Source: AEGEAN-183 sp964002385
GTDB taxonomy: Bacteria; Pseudomonadota; Gammaproteobacteria; Magnimaribacterales; Magnimaribacteraceae
Direction of reading: 5' to 3'
Assembly (NCBI GenBank): GCA_964002385.1
Contig: CAXFFS010000030.1
Location: 1-16,048 of the forward strand
DNA length: 16,048 nucleotides
Below are positions 7,242-12,601 of the stretch, one piece after another. Made by a program: the position numbers and the translations under genes. The notes beneath the pieces were generated by a model, which was given only the letters and a program-made list of their open reading frames with translations, searched no databases and had not been told where the DNA came from. The first letter of the stretch is position 1; each line of letters starts with the position of its first letter.

Positions 7242-8156
7242 ATGTCTGAAGCTCTTGTTTTTGGAGGGGTAAACCTAGATCAGGTTGTCTATCTATCCAG
7301 GCCACCTAAAGAAGGAGAAACTTTAGAAGGGGAGAATATAGAAACCTTCCTGGGAGGGAAGGGCGCCAATCAAGCTGTAGCATTATCAAGACTGGGAGCA
7401 TCTGTGTCCTTTGTAGGTAATGTGGGCCGAGATTCCTTTGGTGAAGAACTTACTGCCTCCTTATCCAGTGAAGGTATAGATCTTTCAATGTTAGGTTCTG
7501 TAAATAAAAAAACAGGAACTGCTCTGATTAATGTCTTTGAAAATTCTGAGAATCAGATAATTTATATTCCGGGAGCGAATAAATTAACAAGCCATAAACA
7601 GGCCACTTCAGAGAGCTTAGAAGCAGCTAATATAATTGTTAGCCAAATGGAGGTTAACCCTAAAGAGGTTGAGCAACTATTTGCTAATTCAAAGAACAAA
7701 AACTGTATCAATATTCTTAATCTGGCACCTTTTAAGGAGCCAAGTAATACGCTGATTGCTCATACAGACATCTTGGTTTTTAACGAATTAGAATTTTCTC
7801 TTTTTACAAGCTTAGATACTTCTATCCCACTTGAACTAGATAGCCTAAAAGAGAAACTGGAGAATCTAAATCTTAACCATAAACTCTCTTTAATAGTCAC
7901 TTTAGGAGAAAGGGGGTTAGTCTATTATGAAAATCATAAAATGGACTACATAGAAGCGGTAAAAGTAAATGCTGTGGATACAGTAGGTTCAGGTGATTGC
8001 TTTGTTGGAGCTCTATCTTACTCACTGTTACAAGGTAGGTCTTTAGAAGAATCTTGTGAGTTTGCAAATAAATCTGCAGCGCTTTCTGTAACCAAGAAAG
8101 GAGCTGCTACTTCGATGCCTAAAATGGAAGAAGTAAGAAGTTTTTATAAGCTATAA
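7242..8156 (+). CDS. PfkB-family carbohydrate kinase, ribokinase-like
   Basis: A 304-residue cytosolic sugar kinase that transfers phosphate from ATP, most likely to ribose or a ribosyl compound. Substrate-side signatures are NLDQ (11-14) and the first PfkB signature GGKGANQAVALSRLG (38-52). The ATP side shows NELE (181-184), TLGERG (220-225) and the second signature DTVGSGDCFVGAL (246-258), with Asp252 as catalytic base in an anion hole. The C-terminal GAATSMPKMEEV resembles the monovalent-cation loop of ribokinases. The ATG lies 3 bp after the ARH-family stop with no close Shine-Dalgarno site, implying translational coupling. Its last 6 bp overlap the converging nucleoside hydrolase. Ribokinase is the best guess; other PfkB substrates such as nucleosides or fructose are possible, so no symbol is given. 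Confidence 0.88.
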   Translation: MSEALVFGGVNLDQVVYLSRPPKEGETLEGENIETFLGGKGANQAVALSRLGASVSFVGNVGRDSFGEELTASLSSEGIDLSMLGSVNKKTGTALINVFENSENQIIYIPGANKLTSHKQATSESLEAANIIVSQMEVNPKEVEQLFANSKNKNCINILNLAPFKEPSNTLIAHTDILVFNELEFSLFTSLDTSIPLELDSLKEKLENLNLNHKLSLIVTLGERGLVYYENHKMDYIEAVKVNAVDTVGSGDCFVGALSYSLLQGRSLEESCEFANKSAALSVTKKGAATSMPKMEEVRSFYKL

Positions 8157-9128
8157 GCTCTTGAGGAAATTTATTACCCTTTCGTAGAAGATTTTATTAA
8201 AAGCCTGGACATCTAACTTTAAGGCGACTTCTGCATTGGGTTTGGGTTTTGTTATTCTTCCCATAATAGATTGATTAAATTCACACACAGTTTCCCCTGT
8301 TGAGTGGTCCCCAGCAGTTTCCACTGCTACATAAGCAGGTTCGGATTCAACTAGTTCAGGTGCAAAACAGATTGCCATGGCCAGAGAATCATAAAGATGT
8401 AAACCTTCATCACTCACAAGATCTGATCTGATATTGATCCAAGGTTCAACGGATTCTTTAACAAATTGGCAGAAGGGGTGCTTATGTTCTCCAATCGAGA
8501 TTAATTCGTCTCTACTCAATCTTGTTTTATGGCATACATCTAAAGGCACCATCGTGATGTCTATTCCTGATTCAAAAACCTTGGCTGCTGCTTCAGGATC
8601 TGCCCACACGTTAAATTCTGCAGCTGGAGTGATATTTCCTGGTACCTTGGCGGCACCTGCCATCATAGTAATCTTTTTAATATTTTTTTTTAGATCTGGA
8701 GTTAACTCCAAGGCCTTTGCTACATTAGTCAAAGGACCTATGGTGACTAATTCTATTTCGTTTGGATTATCATTACAGGTGGAAGAAATAAAAGATGGAG
8801 CATCAATTTTTTCCTTGTCTATTGTCAACAAGGGAGTGATTTGTTCCATATTTTCTCTTTGTCCTAACCAACTTCTCTCTTTGCTTCTGTCTTCATCAAA
8901 GGTCCCAGGCATACCACTATGGATGGGAATATCTTTTTTTAACTCATTGAGTAAATAGGTGACATTACTGAAACCTCTCTCAACGGGAACATTTCCTTGC
9001 ACAGTAGTAATACCTTCTATCTGCAGTTCTGGTGAATTAAGAGCTAACATGATGGCAAAACAATCTTCAGGGTCACCCCCTTTTGTTCCCATAGCTGGGT
9101 CAGTATCAATGATGATCCTTTTGGGCAT
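8151..9128 (-). CDS. Nucleoside hydrolase (inosine-uridine preferring family) with altered active-site residues
   Basis: A 325-residue member of the calcium-dependent nucleoside N-ribohydrolases, which split nucleosides into base and ribose. Visible motifs are IIIDTDP (5-11), QGN (44-46), GPLTN (131-135), EFNVWADPEAA (171-181) and LHLYDSLAMA (243-252). The opening motif is unusual: instead of DTDPGxDD there is an insert, DTDPAMGTKGGDPED, placing Glu21-Asp22 where two Asp normally stand. The usual catalytic His before the late metal-binding Asp (Asp247) is Tyr246. A subgroup with an insert after DTDP is known, so the insert alone does not mean inactivity. The ATG at 9128 has only a weak GAGAG site. 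It follows the M28 peptidase by 19 bp. Its stop overlaps the kinase stop by 6 bp, tail to tail, which hints at shared nucleoside salvage. Confidence 0.88.
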   Translation of the reverse strand: MPKRIIIDTDPAMGTKGGDPEDCFAIMLALNSPELQIEGITTVQGNVPVERGFSNVTYLLNELKKDIPIHSGMPGTFDEDRSKERSWLGQRENMEQITPLLTIDKEKIDAPSFISSTCNDNPNEIELVTIGPLTNVAKALELTPDLKKNIKKITMMAGAAKVPGNITPAAEFNVWADPEAAAKVFESGIDITMVPLDVCHKTRLSRDELISIGEHKHPFCQFVKESVEPWINIRSDLVSDEGLHLYDSLAMAICFAPELVESEPAYVAVETAGDHSTGETVCEFNQSIMGRITKPKPNAEVALKLDVQAFNKIFYERVINFLKSL

Positions 9129-9147
9129 CAGTTTGAACTCTCTACTT

Positions 9148-10764
9148 TTATTTTCTTGATTCTTCTCTTATGGATCTGAATTCATTACCTTCATACCATT
9201 CGGGCCATCTGTCAGAATCAGCCAAGTATTTAACCATTTTTGTAGTAAGGGTTAATTGGTCAGCAAATCCACTTAGATCCCAATCGGGATCGTATTCATC
9301 TGATGGTTGATGATAATATTTGGCAGTGTATTCATCCCCAAAAGCTCTTCCTGCTTCCTTCCCACCATCGATCTTGTCAAAACCGCTATCGGCATAAAGC
9401 ATAGGAACTCCTTTCTTAGCAAAACTTATGTGATCAGATCGGTAAAAGAATCCTTTTTCAGGTTGCGGGTCGGGGACTATGTACCTACCAACTTTATCGA
9501 GTTCTGCTTTAAGAATATCTTCCAGTTCGGAAGCTCCATATCCTACAACAATGACGTCCCTGGTTTTCCCCACTGGCAAACTTGCATCAAAATTATAACC
9601 AGCAACTATGTTTGATAGTTTTATAGGTGGGTATTCTGCAAAGTATTGAGATCCTAAGAGTCCCGATTCTTCTGCAGTTACAGCCAGAAACAAAAGAGAC
9701 CGTTCGGTTTCAATGTTACTAAAGTAGTTAGCTAATTCCAATAATCCAGCGGTTCCTGAGGCGTTGTCGACAGCTCCATTGTAGATATTGTCGCCAGATT
9801 GGTCTTCTTTAATTCCCAGATGGTCCCAATGGGCCATCATGAGAATATATTCATTAGGTTTTTTATAACCATTCTTAACTGCCGCAACGTTATGAGAGAT
9901 GGAGAATTCAACTTTATTATTTAGTGCCGCGTCTAAGGTTAAGCCTGTCATTTCCACTGATTGAAAGTCTGCTTTAAGAGCTGCTTGTTTGAGAGCCTTT
10001 AGGTCTAGATTTGCCTGTCCAAAGATATCTTCGGCAACTTCACTGGTAATCCAGCCTTCAATCTTGACTCGATTTCTGCCCATGTCTTCTCGCTTAAGGT
10101 CTATTTGTTTGCCAGCCCAACTGCTTTCCACAACTTGCCAGGGGTAAGAAGCTGGAGCAGTGTCATGAATAATCAAAACAGCTTCGGCTCCTTGTCTGGC
10201 TGCTTCCTCAAATTTATAAGTCCACCTTCCATAATAGGTCATAGACTTACCATTAAAGAGCTTGGGGTCTTCTGTCCAAAAACCAGGATCGTTTATTAAC
10301 ATTACGGCAGTTTTTCCTTTCACATCTAGGTTCTTGTAATCATTCCATCCGTATTCAGGCGCTACTATTCCATAACCAACGAAGACCAATTCACTGGCTC
10401 TAACCGAAATTCCTTCTACAACTCTCTTAGTCCAATAGACAGTTTCAGGTCCCGCTTCAAGTATTCTTGCTTTGTCATTTTTACTTATAGATAAAAAGGA
10501 GCTATTTAAATCAACGGTCATTTTACTGAGAGGAACTTCCAGATAATAATCACCTTTTATTGAGGGCAGACCCATCTTCTTAAACTCTTCTTTCAGGTAT
10601 AGTTTTGTTTTTTCGCCGCCAGCACTACCCGGTCCTCTTCCTTCAAACTCATCTGACGCAAGAATTTCTATATGTTTGTGAAGGTTGAGTTCTTTGATTT
10701 CATTGGCTGGTTGATCACAGCCTTGGATGATTAAAGATATTAGAATCAAGAATAAAATTTTCAT
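9148..10764 (-). CDS. M28-family zinc metallopeptidase, predicted lipoprotein
   Basis: A 538-residue exopeptidase-type protein anchored by lipid. The signal is MKILFLILISLIIQGC with lipobox Ile-Gln-Gly-Cys16, so it probably sits in the outer or inner membrane facing the periplasm. A protease-associated-like domain (about 105-265) precedes the peptidase domain. Numbering from the ATG at 10764, the candidate zinc ligands are His312 (AHWDHLG), Asp333 (GAVDNASG), Glu366 (AEESGLLG, with Glu365 as general base), Asp393 (NFD) and His485 (YHQPSDEYD). The set is complete. The start at 10764 is preferred over ATG 10770 because the AAGGAG site touches the latter directly and lies six bases from the former. 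It lies 16 bp after the dehydrogenase stop and 19 bp before the nucleoside hydrolase. It would supply amino acids from peptides; exact specificity is unknown. Confidence 0.92.
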   Translation of the reverse strand: MKILFLILISLIIQGCDQPANEIKELNLHKHIEILASDEFEGRGPGSAGGEKTKLYLKEEFKKMGLPSIKGDYYLEVPLSKMTVDLNSSFLSISKNDKARILEAGPETVYWTKRVVEGISVRASELVFVGYGIVAPEYGWNDYKNLDVKGKTAVMLINDPGFWTEDPKLFNGKSMTYYGRWTYKFEEAARQGAEAVLIIHDTAPASYPWQVVESSWAGKQIDLKREDMGRNRVKIEGWITSEVAEDIFGQANLDLKALKQAALKADFQSVEMTGLTLDAALNNKVEFSISHNVAAVKNGYKKPNEYILMMAHWDHLGIKEDQSGDNIYNGAVDNASGTAGLLELANYFSNIETERSLLFLAVTAEESGLLGSQYFAEYPPIKLSNIVAGYNFDASLPVGKTRDVIVVGYGASELEDILKAELDKVGRYIVPDPQPEKGFFYRSDHISFAKKGVPMLYADSGFDKIDGGKEAGRAFGDEYTAKYYHQPSDEYDPDWDLSGFADQLTLTTKMVKYLADSDRWPEWYEGNEFRSIREESRK

Positions 10765-10770
10765 TAGCAT

Positions 10771-10776
10771 CTCCTT
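10771..10776 (-). promoter_or_regulatory. Shine-Dalgarno site that fixes the M28 peptidase start
   Basis: The minus strand reads AAGGAG immediately before ATG 10770 and six bases before ATG 10764. Only the latter has workable spacing, which sets the protein start at MKIL and a normal lipoprotein signal. Confidence 0.65.
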
Positions 10777-10780
10777 AAGA

Positions 10781-11560
10781 TCAAGCTCTTTTTATTGAAA
10801 GCCCGCCATCCACAGGCAAGACAGCACCGTTTACAAAAGAAGCAGCAGGTAAACAGAGGCTCAAAGTCATATGTGCAACTTCTTCTGGCTCTCCATATCT
10901 CTTTAAAGGAACTCTGCGTCTGGCATAAATTTGTTTATCCTCTATGGGAATAGCCGCTGTCATAGCAGTATTAATAGGGCCTGGGCAAATACAATTAACT
11001 GTTATTCCTTGGGATCCAAGCTCAGCAGCCAAAGACCTTGTCAGGCCAATTACTCCATGCTTTGCAGAAGTGTAAGGGCTAATTCTGGGTGTTGCCCCCA
11101 AACCTTCGGTGGACGAAATATTGACTATTCTTCCACAATCAGACTCCCTAATAAAAGGCAGGGCAGCTCTGATTAAGTTAACTTGTCCTTTAAGAAGAAC
11201 GTCAAAAGTTCGATCCCAGCTTTCCTCGTAATTTTCATCATCAATGGTTGTTGGAATAGATATACCGGCATTGTTTATGAGTATGTCTAACTGCCCAAAT
11301 TCTTCAATTACATTGGCAATGACTTCTTTAATGTTTTCTTGATTTGTGACATCTAAGATTTGTTTTAGGCAAGTGCCACTAGAAGAATTAATTTCAGAAC
11401 TAACTTCCTCAATTTGTTTTTCGTTTATGTCGGAAACAACAACTTTAGCTCCTGCTTCAGCAAAAACGTAGGAAGTTGCTCTTCCCATTCCGCTGCCCGA
11501 ACCAGTAATCAAAGCTACTTTTCCTTCGACTGATCTAGACAGTTTAGTAAGTTTTGTCAT
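10781..11560 (-). CDS. Short-chain dehydrogenase/reductase (FabG-like)
   Basis: A 259-residue cytosolic NAD(P)-dependent oxidoreductase of the classical SDR family. The cofactor motif TGSGSGMG is at 19-26, NNAG at 96-99, and the catalytic residues are Ser150, Tyr163 and Lys167 (YTSAK). The 13-residue Ser-Tyr spacing equals that of E. coli FabG. The PGPINTAM segment near 193-200 and the closing VLPVDGGLS are standard. Asp44 after the second strand (VVVSDIN) suggests NAD(H) preference, as inference. No acyl-carrier-protein genes are nearby, so a catabolic alcohol or 3-hydroxyacyl dehydrogenase is more likely than fatty acid synthesis; the divergent crotonase-type gene would fit such a route. 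The ATG at 11560 has no strong Shine-Dalgarno site. It is the first gene of a minus-strand set with the M28 peptidase and nucleoside hydrolase. Confidence 0.93.
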   Translation of the reverse strand: MTKLTKLSRSVEGKVALITGSGSGMGRATSYVFAEAGAKVVVSDINEKQIEEVSSEINSSSGTCLKQILDVTNQENIKEVIANVIEEFGQLDILINNAGISIPTTIDDENYEESWDRTFDVLLKGQVNLIRAALPFIRESDCGRIVNISSTEGLGATPRISPYTSAKHGVIGLTRSLAAELGSQGITVNCICPGPINTAMTAAIPIEDKQIYARRRVPLKRYGEPEEVAHMTLSLCLPAASFVNGAVLPVDGGLSIKRA

Positions 11561-11643
11561 TGTTAAGAAAATTAGTCTAAATTATTTTTTCATATTAAGC
11601 TAAGTGCTAGGATATCCAATCAAAACTTATAGGGAAAAACTAG
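11561..11643. promoter_or_regulatory. Divergent promoter region between dehydrogenase and crotonase genes
   Basis: This 83-bp AT-rich gap must start transcription both ways. On the plus strand TGCTAGGAT (11605-11613) resembles an extended -10 element. An AGGGAA ribosome site lies at 11631-11636 before the ATG at 11644. No convincing -35 box or minus-strand promoter was found. Confidence 0.35.
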
Positions 11644-12324
11644 ATGACAGAATTAGCCACATTAGAAAAAGAAGGGGATGTTTCGGTTATTACATTAGAT
11701 GATGGAAAGGTTAACGTTTTTTCGCCTGCCATGATCGAGCAATTAAATGCTCTTTTGGATCAAGTTCCAGAAGACAGTGGCTCATTATTAATTCAAGGAA
11801 AAGATGGAATGTTTTCTGCTGGCTTTGATCTAAAAGTTATGCAGGGTGGAGACACGCAAGCAATGTCAAAAATGGCTTCTGGTGGCTTCAGACTTTTGGC
11901 TAGAGTGTTTGCGTTTCCTAGACCAGTAGTGGCAGCCTGCAGTGGTCATGCAATTGCACTGGGTGCTTTTATGCTTTGTTGTGCTGACTATCGAGTCGGA
12001 GTAAAGGGCGAGTTTATAGTTCAGGCAAACGAAACCAGAAATAACATGTCCATTCCGACTCCAATCCTAGAGATTTCTAGATCGAGAATTGCTAAAGCAC
12101 ATTGGTACAGAGCGATATTAAACGCTGAAGCCTACAATATAGAGGACTCAATTGATGCAGGTTACTTGGATGAGGTAGTTGATAAAGAAGATTTATCTAG
12201 TAGAGCTATGGAAGTAGCTACTGATTTAGCTACATTAGGACACCCACACTACCAAATAACAAAAGAATTAGACCAGAAAGATACTTTGGATAAGGTCTTA
12301 TCAGCAATATCTGGCAATTCTTAG
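11644..12324 (+). CDS. Enoyl-CoA hydratase/isomerase (crotonase) family protein
   Basis: A 226-residue crotonase-fold protein, shorter than the usual 255-265. The oxyanion hole is visible in GMFSAGFDL (55-63) and in SGHAIALGAFML (100-111), which stabilises acyl-CoA enolates. The segment NETRNNM (129-135) places Glu130 where the first catalytic Glu of hydratases lies. No acidic residue is evident at the second site, where KAHWYRAIL follows, so true hydratase activity is doubtful and isomerase, hydrolase or other CoA chemistry is possible. The C-terminus lacks the long trimerisation tail of classical members. An AGGGAA site lies seven bases before the ATG. It is divergent from a FabG-like dehydrogenase, compatible with acyl-CoA or aromatic catabolism. 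The stop is followed by an AT-rich hairpin and an isolated tRNA. Confidence 0.88.
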   Translation: MTELATLEKEGDVSVITLDDGKVNVFSPAMIEQLNALLDQVPEDSGSLLIQGKDGMFSAGFDLKVMQGGDTQAMSKMASGGFRLLARVFAFPRPVVAACSGHAIALGAFMLCCADYRVGVKGEFIVQANETRNNMSIPTPILEISRSRIAKAHWYRAILNAEAYNIEDSIDAGYLDEVVDKEDLSSRAMEVATDLATLGHPHYQITKELDQKDTLDKVLSAISGNS

Positions 12325-12344
12325 TCAAAAGAAGAAAATATACT

Positions 12345-12375
12345 CCGCAAACTAATTACATAATTAGTCGGTTTT
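12345..12375 (+). terminator. Palindrome with T-run after the crotonase gene, possible terminator
   Basis: A perfect inverted repeat ACTAATTACATAATTAGT (12351-12368) is flanked by CCG and CGG that can pair if three bases bulge, and is followed by TTTTT. This suits a weak Rho-independent terminator 21 bp after the stop. The 2-base centre and AT-rich stem also suit a protein-binding palindrome in the tRNA promoter region. Confidence 0.4.
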
Positions 12376-12395
12376 TGTTAATCTACGCTCCCTTT

Positions 12396-12471
12396 GGGGC
12401 CATAGCTCAGCTGGGAGAGCACCTGGTTTGCATCCAGGAGGTCGTCGGTTCGATCCCGACTGGCTCCACCA
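12396..12471 (+). tRNA. tRNA-Ala (anticodon TGC)
   Basis: A 76-base cloverleaf including an encoded 3' CCA (12469-12471). The acceptor stem GGGGCCA/TGGCTCC contains the G3-T70 wobble that identifies alanine tRNAs. The D arm reads AGCTCAGCTGGGAGAGC. The anticodon stem CCTGG/CCAGG (12422-12426 and 12434-12438) encloses loop TTTGCAT, with TGC at 12429-12431. The T arm GGTTCGATCC is standard. It is a lone gene between a crotonase gene and a TonB receptor rather than in an rRNA spacer, where this isoacceptor often sits. There is no integrase or repeated 3' end to suggest an attachment site. Confidence 0.97.
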
Positions 12472-12500
12472 AAGTGTTGAAGATACTTTTTTCACCAAAA

Positions 12501-12548
12501 ACTTGTATATAAGCCTTATAAGTAGTAAGTTCACACTTATATATAAGC
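12501..12548. repeat. Two 14-bp direct repeats upstream of the TonB receptor
   Basis: ACTTGTATATAAGC (12501-12514) and ACTTATATATAAGC (12535-12548) match at 13 of 14 positions with starts 34 bp apart. Each holds a palindromic core (CTTATATATAAG is perfect in the second copy), and a smaller palindrome CTTATAAG (12515-12522) lies between. They may be operators or promoter elements for the receptor gene; no -35/-10 pair with good spacing was found. Confidence 0.45.
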
Positions 12549-12590
12549 AAAAGCAGGTTTTTTTAGCTTTAGCTTAATTTTTTATTTTTT
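12544..12590 (+). terminator. Terminator-like hairpin between tRNA-Ala and the TonB receptor start
   Basis: TAAGCAAAAGC (12544-12554) pairs with GCTTTAGCTTA (12566-12576) with one A-A mismatch around an 11-base loop. The T-rich tract 12578-12590 follows. It may end the tRNA transcript. Because the receptor ATG is only 11 bp beyond the tract, receptor mRNA starting upstream would have to read through it, so an attenuator is possible. The stem is AT-rich and may be weak. Confidence 0.45.
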
Positions 12591-12601
12591 AGGGGAAAAT
12601 T

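Noticed and set aside
8434..8958. A 174-codon open frame on the plus strand
   Set aside because: It lies entirely antisense inside the well-supported nucleoside hydrolase gene, has no recognisable motif and a low-complexity Ser/Ile/Phe-rich content.
9307..9615. A 102-codon plus-strand open frame
   Set aside because: It is antisense to the zinc-binding half of the M28 peptidase and has no family resemblance or ribosome site.
12396..12471. tRNA-Ala as an integration site of a genomic island
   Set aside because: No integrase gene, no repeated tRNA 3' end and no change in gene style is seen downstream.
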